From Candidatus Nitrosotenuis chungbukensis (lineage in GTDB: Archaea > Thermoproteota > Nitrososphaeria > Nitrososphaerales > Nitrosopumilaceae): a stretch of 64,000 nt of DNA. The stretch covers positions 140,442 to 204,441 of the forward strand of contig NZ_AVSQ01000015.1 of NCBI RefSeq assembly GCF_000685395.1, given 5' to 3'. A program made the position numbers and the translations under genes. A model generated the notes under the pieces. That model worked only from the letters and a program-made list of their open reading frames with translations, had not been told where the DNA came from and did not search any database. Below, one piece after another: positions 41,569-49,550 of this stretch (positions are counted from its first letter, which is position 1; each line of letters starts with the position of its first letter).

Positions 41569-43467
41569 GTGGAAAATTATGACTGTCATCTCATGTATGG
41601 TGACGAAAATACCTTCTTTCAAAAATTTATATCTAAATTTAAAAAAGCTTATGTGAATTTGAGCAGTACTGTAGTAAAACCGGCAAAGGACAGCAAAGCG
41701 CCCAAAATCAACTGGGCAAGGGTAGAGGAGGCTGAAAATTTCGCAAAAACCGTCAAACTCTTCAGGCAAGGCAAAATCGATTCTGACTCCTTTAGGAGAT
41801 TCCGTTTACAACATGGCGCATATGGCACTAGGATGACTGACGATTATGCGATGGTTAGAATTAAACTCCCTGCAGGAGAGATTTATCCAAACCAGTTAGA
41901 AAAACTGGCGCACCTCAGTGAGGCATTTTCAATAGGAAGCGCGCATGTCTCGACAAGGCAAAACATCCAGCTTCATTGGGTGATCTTAGAGGATGTGTCT
42001 GAAATAATGCGCGGCCTAACCGATGTTGGTCTTACGTCAAGGGAGGCATGTGGAAACGCAGTTCGAAACGTAATGTGTAGCCCGCTTGCAGGAGTTTGTG
42101 GTGCAGAAGAGTTTGATGCGACTCCTTATGCCATTGCAACTGCAAAGTTTTTCCTGAGAAACCCGCTGAATCAGGCGCTGCCGAGAAAATTCAAATTCAA
42201 TTTTACGTGCTGTGAGAAACACGGAATGGTGAGAATGACCGATGTTGGACTAATTCCGCAATTAAGATCAGTTGACGGAAGGCCTCAGCGCGGATTTAAG
42301 ATTTTTCTTGGAGGTGGTCTTGGTAACAAGTCATTTGTCGGACACCAGCTTGAAGACTTTACACCGGAAGAAGATTTGCTGTACACATCGATTGCGGTGC
42401 TCAGAATATTTGACAGACTTGGTGATAGGAAGAACACCGCCCGAAACAGAATGAGATACCTCGTTGATCAAATGGGATGGGAAAACTTCCAAAACTTGGT
42501 CCTAAAGGAAAGGGCAGTTGTTAGGGCAACCCAGTCTGTAGTGGTCACTCTGGACATCGATGATGCTCCTGCAAAAATTTCAAACCCTATTAGAATTTCT
42601 GGCTCTGATGGAAAATCCATTCCAGACGGTTTTTCGCGATGGCGAAAAAACAACACATATGAACAAAAGCAAAAGGGCTATCATTCTGTGTCGTTAACGC
42701 TTGAGGCCGGTGACATCACTGCAAATCAACTCAAGGCCCTAGCTGACATCTGCAGAGAGTTTTCAGCGGAAGGCTATGGAAGAACTGGATTTAATCAAGA
42801 CGTGCTCATCAGATGGGTGCAAGAATCTGACTTGGCACAACTGTACTCGCGACTATTGGAAATAGGACTGGCAAATCCCGGCTCGCTCACAATGGCACAT
42901 CCTGTTGGCTGCTCTGGCACGACATCGTGCAATCTGGCCCTGACAAATTCACATAGATTGGCAAAAGAAATCCAAAGAAAGTTCATTGATTTGAAACTTG
43001 ATGAGGATGACGACCTTAGGGATTCTAATATCAAAATAAGCGGATGCCCAAACTCGTGTGGGCAGCACGAAATTGCGACAATTGGATTCTTTGGCGGCGG
43101 CGGACGAAACGAAGCCAAAGACATGTATCCTGTTTACCAGCTCTCGCTTGGCGGCAGATCCGACGGCGAGACGATGCTTGGAGTCAACGTGCTTAGGATT
43201 CCTGCAAAAAGGGTAATTCCTGCAATTTTGAAAATCATAGAAACGTTCAAGGCAGATAAAAAATCAAATGACACTCTCAAGTCCTGGGTTCACAAAATTG
43301 TCACTGGCCACAGTGACTCTAATGCGAAATCCATCGCTGACATTAAAAAAATACTCCTGCCGCTTACTGAGGTGCCGTCCATTGCTGATGACAAGGACTT
43401 TTACGCCGACTATGGAAGCGATTCAAGCTATCACACTAGAACTGGCAAGGGTGAATGTGCTGCTTGA
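41569..43467 (+). CDS. Ferredoxin-type sulfite/nitrite reductase (siroheme, 4Fe-4S)
   Basis: The 632-aa product from GTG 41569 (ATG 41593 is an alternative) has two ferredoxin-like half domains and two siroheme/4Fe-4S domains. The cluster cysteines are visible: Cys448-x5-Cys454 (VGCSGTTSCNL) and Cys493-x3-Cys497 (ISGCPNSCGQHE). It catalyses a six-electron reduction of sulfite to sulfide or of nitrite to ammonia using ferredoxin. The rhodanese gene overlaps its end, and tusA and cysteine synthase are near, which favours sulfite. Ammonia oxidisers can also carry the nitrite version, so the substrate is not settled by motif alone. About 70 residues at the N-terminus lie ahead of the conserved domain. 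Confidence 0.88.
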   Translation: MENYDCHLMYGDENTFFQKFISKFKKAYVNLSSTVVKPAKDSKAPKINWARVEEAENFAKTVKLFRQGKIDSDSFRRFRLQHGAYGTRMTDDYAMVRIKLPAGEIYPNQLEKLAHLSEAFSIGSAHVSTRQNIQLHWVILEDVSEIMRGLTDVGLTSREACGNAVRNVMCSPLAGVCGAEEFDATPYAIATAKFFLRNPLNQALPRKFKFNFTCCEKHGMVRMTDVGLIPQLRSVDGRPQRGFKIFLGGGLGNKSFVGHQLEDFTPEEDLLYTSIAVLRIFDRLGDRKNTARNRMRYLVDQMGWENFQNLVLKERAVVRATQSVVVTLDIDDAPAKISNPIRISGSDGKSIPDGFSRWRKNNTYEQKQKGYHSVSLTLEAGDITANQLKALADICREFSAEGYGRTGFNQDVLIRWVQESDLAQLYSRLLEIGLANPGSLTMAHPVGCSGTTSCNLALTNSHRLAKEIQRKFIDLKLDEDDDLRDSNIKISGCPNSCGQHEIATIGFFGGGGRNEAKDMYPVYQLSLGGRSDGETMLGVNVLRIPAKRVIPAILKIIETFKADKKSNDTLKSWVHKIVTGHSDSNAKSIADIKKILLPLTEVPSIADDKDFYADYGSDSSYHTRTGKGECAA

Positions 43468-44255
43468 TTGGCAAGCCGATAATAGATGCCGACTCGCTGC
43501 GTTCACTGATCCGAGACAATAGTGTCAGAGTAATTGATGTAAGACGCAAAGAAGATTACAAAAAAGATCACATTCCAAAATCAGTAAATCTTCCGCTAGC
43601 TGATCTGCTGTCAGACGATAGTCCGGAGCGCATTCTCAAGATGGCGCAATCTCTTGGAATCGATGATCAAACTCCTGTTGTCACATATGATGATACCTTC
43701 GGCGCTCTTGCTTCGAGGGTAGCATGGACACTTCAATATCTGGGCCATGGGGACGTATCATTACTTGAAATGACATATGGCCAGTGGAAATCGCTTGGTC
43801 TTGAAACTGATGCAAACGAGCCAATCGTTGGGGCAAAGATGCATTCTATGACTCTCAAACCTGAGATCATGGCAACCGCAGACTACCTTGAGAGGGCAAA
43901 AGAAAACAAAAACGTAATCGTGCTTGATAATCGTGAGCGCCTAAACTATCTGGAGCAGCACATTCCTGGCGCCATTAACATTCCATATAGGACGCTTGCA
44001 TCAGAAGACAAAATTCTGCGTCCAAAAGATGAGCTGAAAAGACTGCTCCAAAACAGGGGCATCTCAGATGACGCCGAAGTAATAACATATTGTGGAAGCG
44101 TCGGCACCCTGTCCGGACTTGCATACTATGCGCTAAAGTCAGTTGATCATCCAAACGTCAAGTTGTATGTTCGCTCCTTTAAGGAATGGAAAAACCTCAA
44201 CAAGCCAATTGTAAAGCAGGAAAACGCTGACTATTGGGACCTGTCTGCAGAATAG
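43455..44255 (+). CDS. Two-domain rhodanese (thiosulfate/3-mercaptopyruvate sulfurtransferase)
   Basis: The 266-aa protein has two rhodanese domains. The N-terminal one is catalytically dead (VVTYDDTFGALAS has Asp at the nucleophile position). The C-terminal one has Cys213 in TYCGSVGTLSG, six residues of the active-site loop. It transfers sulfane sulfur between thiosulfate or mercaptopyruvate and an acceptor. A TTG at 43464 overlaps the preceding stop as TTGA and may be the true start; ATG 43455 is also available. The overlap with the reductase gene shows translational coupling, tying this enzyme to sulfur or sulfide handling downstream of sulfite reduction. Confidence 0.88.
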   Translation: MCCLIGKPIIDADSLRSLIRDNSVRVIDVRRKEDYKKDHIPKSVNLPLADLLSDDSPERILKMAQSLGIDDQTPVVTYDDTFGALASRVAWTLQYLGHGDVSLLEMTYGQWKSLGLETDANEPIVGAKMHSMTLKPEIMATADYLERAKENKNVIVLDNRERLNYLEQHIPGAINIPYRTLASEDKILRPKDELKRLLQNRGISDDAEVITYCGSVGTLSGLAYYALKSVDHPNVKLYVRSFKEWKNLNKPIVKQENADYWDLSAE

Positions 44256-44264
44256 ATTAAAAAA

Positions 44265-45350
44265 TTATCCGCGCAGCTTTTGCGTCACTGTGATTTCAAG
44301 ATTGTCGAAAAGCTTGAGGATTTTTTCTTTGTTTTCTTTTAGGTATTCTTTTCCTTTTTCGTCAATTCTGACTTTGAGCAATCTGATTTCTCGGTGCTCT
44401 TCTAGAAATTGATCAATCATCAGACCTCCAAGTTTGGCAGGATCAATAAACGAGTCAAAAGTCTTGGTTAGCTTTTCAGTATCTTCTTCCTCAATTACCA
44501 TCTTTGTTGTCTGGATTGCCTGGCTTACTTCTTTTAGATTTTTGATGGTACTTGGCAGCCTTCTTGTTGATCCAAGGAGGCTTTTCTTTTCGGTTCCAAC
44601 TTTGTTTGCTAGTTCCGGCACCAAGTCATAGGTATCGATTTTGTTCAGTCCCTGCCTTTTCTCACTTCTGATGATCATCCCCTTTTCTAATAATTTTTTT
44701 AATGCTTCCTCCGTTTCGATTTTGCTGATAAACGTGGTCCATACTATTGCTCCGACTGTGTGATAGCCCTGCCTGATTGATTCTAAAACGACAACCTCTA
44801 CAATTCTTTTGAATCCGTCCTCGATTCTTACATTTGTAAAGTCCTTGTCTCTTACTGCCCGTTTTGCATTCTTTACGTCGATTTCAATTGAGCGTTTTAA
44901 CGATTCCAGGGCATGTGGAACCTCGTTTAACAATGAAAGATAACATGCCTTGTTGTACCATGCCATGCCGTATGTTGGGTCTGACTCTATTGCCTTTTCT
45001 ACGCAATCAAGGGCCTTTCCGTAATTTTTTTGTTCATAATTGACAAGTGACTTTAGGTTCCACGCCTCGCTATTTGCAACGTCGATATCCAGTACTTTGT
45101 CATAGGCCTGCAATGCCCCTGCATAGTCATCTAGATGAAACTTGGAGTATCCTAATTTTAAGAGCGTATCCGTATCTGTGGCATCGAGCCTCAATATTTG
45201 CTCAAAGACCTTGACTGCATCCTCTAGTTTTTCATCTGCCATGAGGTGAATTCCTTTCTTAAAGAGCTTATTTTTTTGATAATCTGGATTTACGATGCTT
45301 GTTTCTTTCTTATCTGTAACTTCTGGAAGGTTTTTGGCCGGATCGTCCAT
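44265..45350 (-). CDS. TPR protein with C-terminal winged-helix domain
   Basis: The 361-aa protein has about five tetratricopeptide repeats at residues 28-170, such as AVKVFEQILRLDATDTDTLL and ALQAYDKVLDIDVANSEAWN. A second half carries a helix-turn-helix-like segment (GAIVWTTFISKIETEEALKKLLEKG) followed by charged helices. There is no signal peptide. Fusion of protein-binding repeats and a DNA-binding-like domain suggests a regulator whose activity depends on a partner, but nothing nearby identifies it. It runs convergent with the rhodanese gene, 9 nt apart. Confidence 0.7.
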   Translation of the reverse strand: MDDPAKNLPEVTDKKETSIVNPDYQKNKLFKKGIHLMADEKLEDAVKVFEQILRLDATDTDTLLKLGYSKFHLDDYAGALQAYDKVLDIDVANSEAWNLKSLVNYEQKNYGKALDCVEKAIESDPTYGMAWYNKACYLSLLNEVPHALESLKRSIEIDVKNAKRAVRDKDFTNVRIEDGFKRIVEVVVLESIRQGYHTVGAIVWTTFISKIETEEALKKLLEKGMIIRSEKRQGLNKIDTYDLVPELANKVGTEKKSLLGSTRRLPSTIKNLKEVSQAIQTTKMVIEEEDTEKLTKTFDSFIDPAKLGGLMIDQFLEEHREIRLLKVRIDEKGKEYLKENKEKILKLFDNLEITVTQKLRG

Positions 45351-45458
45351 TTACCGTTAATGGTATGTCTTTTGAATAAATACTATTCCTGATTTACTCG
45401 TCATAAAACAGACAAATGATAGAAAATACAAAAATAGTTCCACATTAATGGTTGTATA

Positions 45459-46838
45459 TTGCCTAGCGACATGAAAAAATTAGAAATTCAAGGCGCGGCA
45501 CCGTTTAAACAATCCGGCGTATACGAGGTTCAAATTTCAGTTTGCGGTGCGCAACCGTCTATGGACGAAATTAAAGGTAAGCGATTTAGCGCTTTATGGC
45601 AAGATATCTTCCACTTACATGTAAAAGACAACACGTTTTCCCAAATTTTAGGAAGCGATAGTAATCCAATCCCCGCATCTGTCTTTGATCTATCCTCAGT
45701 TTGGATAGTCGTACGTGACCAATTCTCATCATTATACTCTGTATTTGAAGTGCAAATTAGGCAGCCTGAAGATACCACTCCCCCAAAGCAAAGAAAAAGA
45801 GAGCCCGCGCCAGAGCCTACAGAACCTATCTCATTTCATGATGATAAAAGATACAGCGTGAGAGAAGAACGCGGTCCTCCTGGACTTAGGGGTCCAACTG
45901 GCGACAAAGGTCCGACAGGTTCGCCTGGCGACAAGGGTGACAAAGGCCCATCTGGAGAAAAAGGTGACAAGGGCGACAGGGGATTAACTGGCGACAAGGG
46001 CGACAAGGGTGACAAAGGCTCAACTGGCCCACTTGGCGACAAGGGCGACAAAGGTCCACTGGGTCCTGCCGGCGACAAAGGAGTTACCGGTCCTATTGGT
46101 CTTCAAGGCGACAAAGGAGTTGCTGGTCCACCCGGGCCTCAGGGCGACAAAGGAGTTACCGGTCCTATTGGTCTTCAGGGCGACAAAGGTCCAACAGGCT
46201 CATCTGGCCCACCTGGTGATAAAGGAATACCTGGCAGACCTGGCGAACTTGGTCCACGCGGCCCACAGGGTCCTGCCGGCGACAAGGGACCTCAGGGTCC
46301 ACTAGGCCCTCCTGGCGACAAAGGACTACGCGGCCCACAAGGAGAAGTCGGCGACAAGGGACCTCAGGGCCCTCAAGGTCCTGCCGGAGAAAAAGGATTG
46401 ACTGGAGTTCCGGGACCGCAAGGTGAACGCGGTCCGAGGGGATCACAGGGTCCTGCCGGAGAAAAAGGATTGACTGGCCCGCAAGGACAACAAGGCGACA
46501 AGGGCCCGACCGGACCACACGGTCCGCAAGGTGAGATAGGTCCACAGGGACTGTCTGGAGAAAAAGGCCCGCAAGGCCCGCAAGGAATTCAAGGCCCGCA
46601 AGGTGAACGTGGCCCACCTGGTCCTAGAGGTCCATCGGGCGACAAGGGTCCAATAGGCCCGCAAGGTCCATCCGGCGACAAGGGCCCAAGAGGTCCACCA
46701 GGTCCACCAGGTCCGACTGGACAAGCTGGCATGTCTGATGAACAAAAAGCATTGTTTAGAGAATTACTTGAGATTCTTACTGCAAAGAACATGATTACAA
46801 CTGAAGAACAGATAAAATTAATGAGCTATCTCTACTAG
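45459..46838 (+). CDS. Collagen-like protein with N-terminal beta domain and C-terminal helix
   Basis: From TTG 45459 (or ATG 45471) the 459-aa product has three parts. Residues 1-100 look like a beta domain that ends [20 protein letters not shown]. This is like the unit found ahead of collagen or peptidase-S74 regions in bacterial surface proteins and phage fibres. After a Pro/Glu-rich linker, residues 139-424 make 95 unbroken Gly-X-Y triplets, rich in GDKG, GPQ, GPT and GEKG. The last 35 residues form a helix that could trimerise the triple helix. Charged K-G-D and K-G-E triplets can stabilise a triple helix without hydroxyproline. No signal peptide is visible, so export is by another route or it acts inside the cell. 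Confidence 0.85.
   Translation: MPSDMKKLEIQGAAPFKQSGVYEVQISVCGAQPSMDEIKGKRFSALWQDIFHLHVKDNTFSQILGSDSNPIPASVFDLSSVWIVVRDQFSSLYSVFEVQIRQPEDTTPPKQRKREPAPEPTEPISFHDDKRYSVREERGPPGLRGPTGDKGPTGSPGDKGDKGPSGEKGDKGDRGLTGDKGDKGDKGSTGPLGDKGDKGPLGPAGDKGVTGPIGLQGDKGVAGPPGPQGDKGVTGPIGLQGDKGPTGSSGPPGDKGIPGRPGELGPRGPQGPAGDKGPQGPLGPPGDKGLRGPQGEVGDKGPQGPQGPAGEKGLTGVPGPQGERGPRGSQGPAGEKGLTGPQGQQGDKGPTGPHGPQGEIGPQGLSGEKGPQGPQGIQGPQGERGPPGPRGPSGDKGPIGPQGPSGDKGPRGPPGPPGPTGQAGMSDEQKALFRELLEILTAKNMITTEEQIKLMSYLY
45873..46730 (+). repeat. Gly-X-Y coding repeat region (95 triplets)
   Basis: The bases encode an unbroken run of Gly-X-Y triplets. Short direct repeats with the sense GGCGACAAGG, GGTCCT and GGTCCA recur at 9-nt multiples throughout. 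The repeat DNA is likely prone to slippage, and neighbouring strains may differ in repeat count. Confidence 0.85.
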
Positions 46839-47144
46839 ATGCATTGTGATGGTGCTAAAAAATTGAGCGAAACAAAATCTAAAATTGAATTTAAGATGCT
46901 GGATTATGAAAGAGTGGGAAATGATTTTGTCGCATTCAAGCTGGAAGATGGAACGCTTGTTAAAGTTAAGGTTGATCTAGACCGCGTTGGCATCGCAACA
47001 AATCACAAAAATCCTGATGGGACTCCGCACTATGCTGTTAACACCTCGATAAAGATAACCGTGATTCCAAGTGAACGAACGTTCTCAGTTGAGAAAAACA
47101 TTAACGATAAAAACACGCCGCCGCCTGGGCAAATGTTTAGTTGA
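46839..47144 (+). CDS. Small protein directly after the collagen-like gene
   Basis: The ATG at 46839 immediately follows the TAG stop of the collagen-like gene, with no gap, so translational coupling is likely. The 101-aa product appears to be a beta-rich domain: FVAFKLEDGTLVKVKVDLDRVGI, then YAVNTSIKITVIPSER and a Pro-rich tail. No signal peptide or cysteine pattern is visible. It may be a chaperone, cap or partner of the collagen-like protein. Function is unknown. An intrinsic-type terminator follows 29 nt after the stop. Confidence 0.7.
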   Translation: MHCDGAKKLSETKSKIEFKMLDYERVGNDFVAFKLEDGTLVKVKVDLDRVGIATNHKNPDGTPHYAVNTSIKITVIPSERTFSVEKNINDKNTPPPGQMFS

Positions 47145-47172
47145 GAAAAATTTCATAAAAATAGTAAATTTA

Positions 47173-47202
47173 CGTCAATTGTGATTGACGAAATTTTTTT
47201 TT
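47173..47202 (+). terminator. Hairpin plus T-run terminator after the collagen-like operon
   Basis: CGTCAAT (47173-47179) and ATTGACG (47184-47190) pair as a 7-bp stem with loop TGTG, followed by AAA and nine T residues (47194-47202). The structure matches an intrinsic terminator for the plus-strand genes, lying between them and the convergent small basic protein gene. Confidence 0.65.
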
Positions 47203-47214
47203 GCGTTGACGAAT

Positions 47215-47358
47215 CTATCGTCGTCGCTTTTTAGCTGCAGTTTTCTTTGCGGCTTTTCGCTTTGGAGCTGCCTTGCGTTTTGGAGCTGCTTTTCTTTTTG
47301 GAGCTGCCTTTCGCTTTGGTGCTGCACGTTTAGCTTTTGACTTACGTTTAGTAGCCAT
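47215..47358 (-). CDS. 47-aa lysine/arginine/alanine-rich basic repeat protein
   Basis: The minus-strand frame from ATG 47358 to TAG 47215 encodes MATKRKSKAKRAAPKRK, three further copies of the repeat unit AAPKRK, then a tail AAKKTAAKKRRR. About half of all residues are Lys or Arg, so the protein is extremely basic. Its repeats resemble bacterial histone H1-like Hc1 and short archaeal basic proteins. It would bind DNA or RNA and may act as a chromatin or ribosome-associated protein. The reading frame is clear from four regular in-frame repeats. It is under 60 codons. Confidence 0.7.
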   Translation of the reverse strand: MATKRKSKAKRAAPKRKAAPKRKAAPKRKAAPKRKAAKKTAAKKRRR

Positions 47359-47473
47359 TACGTAAAATAGTGTTTACTATCTTTTCTATAGCTAAACTAA
47401 ACAAAATTACACAAAGTGATTACAAATAGTAAACGATTTTTTGCAAAAATATTTTTTTCAGATCGCAATTTTT

Positions 47474-47650
47474 TCAATAAACGCTTTCAGCTGACGGTCT
47501 TTTTCCTTGTAACCAACTTGTGTGGTTACAAATTGTGCATTTGTACTGCCTTCTACGTTTGTATGTTGCATTCTGAGGAAGAAAAACAATCTCCTGTTTT
47601 GTTTTTGTCATACAAAATTTGCACCATCTGTTTTCAGTTTCGTGATCCAT
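47474..47650 (-). CDS. 58-aa zinc-ribbon protein downstream of the DRG GTPase gene
   Basis: The frame from ATG 47650 to TGA 47474 encodes a protein with two CxxC pairs: RWCKFCMT and YKCTICNH, spaced by about 24 residues. This is the layout of a four-cysteine zinc ribbon. A basic stretch (YKRRRQYK) lies just before the second pair. It begins 15 nt after the stop of the DRG GTPase gene on the same strand and is surely co-transcribed. In eukaryotes DRG GTPases work with zinc-finger partner proteins, so a similar pairing is worth checking. The partnership here is inference. Confidence 0.65.
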   Translation of the reverse strand: MDHETENRWCKFCMTKTKQEIVFLPQNATYKRRRQYKCTICNHTSWLQGKRPSAESVY

Positions 47651-47665
47651 ACTGATCGCATTTTT

Positions 47666-48769
47666 CTAACGTGATTTTATTATTGTCAAGACATCTTCGT
47701 CTTCTAAAACATGATGAATGCTAACCCTCTGACCTGCAAACTTGACGCTCTTGCCCCAAACTAATCCATAACGAAATTCTTTTTTCATGCTTCGGTGCAG
47801 CTTATTGCAAACATCTTCTATTGTGGAATTTCTCCTGATGATCAATGGTTCCTTAAAGTCAGTTTCTCCGCCCTTTGGCCTCATGTATATTCTAATAAAG
47901 TCTAGTTTCTCGTAAATTTTTTCTTTTAGCAAGTCGACGTTTATGCCAGAGTCTGCAGAAACTGGAACCACTTCGGATTTTATTTTTGTCATTACATTTT
48001 TTAGGAATTTCTCATCGACTAGATCAATCTTGTTGAGTACTGTGATTGACTGTGCATAATTTTTGTCGCCTGTAATGTGGTCGACTAGCTGCTCCGCAGT
48101 GATGTCTTCTCGTATGAGTACTCTTGCACTCGTGATTCCATAAACATGAAGAATTTCTTTGAGAAGTTTTTCTGATAATTTTGTAAGCTTTACTTGCTGT
48201 GCTATTGAAATTCCCCCGATTGCAGCTTTTTCTATAACTATGTTTGGGGGTTTTTGGTCGAGCCTTATCCCTATGTTGTTGAGCTCAGTTCTGAGTACAT
48301 TTTCATGATACGGCTGAAAAACATCAAGTATGAGCAAAACCAAATCTGCATTTCGGGCAACTGACAGTATTCTTTTTCCTAAGCCCTTTCCCTTTGATGC
48401 GCCTTCTATGATTCCAGGCAAGTCCAGCACCTGGATTCTTGCTCCCCGATAGTCTAGAATTCCTGGAACTACTGTTAGTGTTGTGAACTGGTATGCTGCC
48501 ACTGCCGACCTTGATCCTGTCAGCTTGTTGAGAAGTGTTGATTTGCCTACACTTGGCAGTCCGATGAACACAACTGTCGCATCTCCTGTCCGCCTAACAT
48601 CGAATCCGTCTGAACTGATACCACTTTTTTTAGTTTGAACTTTTTCTTGCTCTCTTCTTAGCTTTGCGATTTTTGCCTTGAGTAAACCTACGTGGTGCTC
48701 AGTTGCCTTGTTTAACTGAGTTTTTAATATCTCGTCTTGAATTGCTTTTATTTTTTCTGGAATTCCCAT
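47666..48769 (-). CDS. DRG-family GTPase (Obg-like with TGS domain)
   Basis: The 367-aa protein has an N-terminal helical stretch, Walker A GLPSVGKSTLLNKLTG (residues about 69-84), switch II DLPGIIEGASKGKGLGKR, an S5D2L-like insert, G4 NKIDLV and G5 VSADSG. The C-terminal TGS domain (about 295-367) includes IIRRNSTIEDVCNKLHRSM and VSIHHVLEDEDVLTI. DRG GTPases bind ribosomes and relieve translation stalls in eukaryotes and archaea. Motif order and length match the family. A zinc-ribbon gene lies 15 nt downstream on the same strand. Confidence 0.93.
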   Translation of the reverse strand: MGIPEKIKAIQDEILKTQLNKATEHHVGLLKAKIAKLRREQEKVQTKKSGISSDGFDVRRTGDATVVFIGLPSVGKSTLLNKLTGSRSAVAAYQFTTLTVVPGILDYRGARIQVLDLPGIIEGASKGKGLGKRILSVARNADLVLLILDVFQPYHENVLRTELNNIGIRLDQKPPNIVIEKAAIGGISIAQQVKLTKLSEKLLKEILHVYGITSARVLIREDITAEQLVDHITGDKNYAQSITVLNKIDLVDEKFLKNVMTKIKSEVVPVSADSGINVDLLKEKIYEKLDFIRIYMRPKGGETDFKEPLIIRRNSTIEDVCNKLHRSMKKEFRYGLVWGKSVKFAGQRVSIHHVLEDEDVLTIIKSR

Positions 48770-48819
48770 TTTTAATTACCAAATTTTACTTTTCTTAATA
48801 AAATCTTATTTTTCCTTGA

Positions 48820-49548
48820 TTGATTATTATCTGGGAGTATGCAAATGACTCTGTGAAACGCAAGACGTTTGCAGTCGATATTGATGGAACCATAACAGAA
48901 AATGGGGGTGGCAGAATAAATCTTGATGCATTGAACTCACTGCGTTACATCCGAAAACTGGGCCATAATGTGATTTTTGTCTCCGGACGCTCGTCAGTTG
49001 AGGGGTATCTTCTTGCCGTATATGGGGGATTAAACACAATCGCAGTCGGCGAAAATGGGGGCTGTATCACATACGGTGCAAATGACCACCTTCTTCTTGG
49101 AAACAAGGTAAAATGCGTCGATGCACTACAAGTTATCCGCTCACAATTGAGCGACATTGTGGAAAAGCCCGTATTCCCACGAATGACCGAAGTTGTACTT
49201 GAGAGAACATTTGACATCGAAAAGGCAAAACAGGTTGTAGAGCACAGCAAACTAGACGTGGTGTTGTCCGACAGTCAGTATGCAATTCACATAAATTCTG
49301 CTGGAATCAACAAGGCACGGGGTTTTGAAGAGGTTATGAAAAGACTCAATGTGTCACGCGAAGATGTAATCTCAATAGGTGACAGCGATACTGACATTCC
49401 GTTGTTTAATGTATCAAAAATTAGCATTGCCGTTGGCAATGCGTCAGACAAAGTAAAATCGCACGCAACAATGTCTGTTTCTGCACATGCCGGAGACGGC
49501 GTAATTGAGGCCCTTGATAAAATTGCTCCCAGTCTTTTGGAGATATAA
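48820..49548 (+). CDS. Archaeal phosphoglycolate phosphatase-type HAD enzyme
   Basis: The 242-aa protein has HAD motif I FAVDIDGTITENGG, motif II VIFVSGRSSVEGY, Lys in the ARGFEEVMKRL region and motif IV IGDSDTDIPLF, with a C2 cap. It matches archaeal phosphoglycolate phosphatases, which recycle 2-phosphoglycolate produced in DNA repair or oxygenation. Start could be TTG 48820 or GTG 48853; the shorter one begins VKRKTFAVDIDG near the domain. The next gene, argS, begins 2 nt after the stop. The substrate call is by family resemblance; sucrose-phosphatase-like relatives are an alternative. Confidence 0.82.
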   Translation: MIIIWEYANDSVKRKTFAVDIDGTITENGGGRINLDALNSLRYIRKLGHNVIFVSGRSSVEGYLLAVYGGLNTIAVGENGGCITYGANDHLLLGNKVKCVDALQVIRSQLSDIVEKPVFPRMTEVVLERTFDIEKAKQVVEHSKLDVVLSDSQYAIHINSAGINKARGFEEVMKRLNVSREDVISIGDSDTDIPLFNVSKISIAVGNASDKVKSHATMSVSAHAGDGVIEALDKIAPSLLEI

Positions 49549-49550
49549 CA

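Noticed and set aside
46165..46617. Long antisense frames across the collagen-like gene
   Set aside because: GC-rich 9-nt repeats keep several frames open on both strands; the antisense translations are repetitive and lack any start or domain signal.
45873..46730. Repeated DNA that could be taken for a CRISPR array
   Set aside because: The repeats are codon triplets for Gly-X-Y with no unique spacers and lie inside an open frame.
47416..47655. Plus-strand frame of 79 codons opposite the zinc ribbon gene
   Set aside because: The minus strand here encodes two CxxC pairs in good context; the plus frame has scattered cysteines and no start signal.
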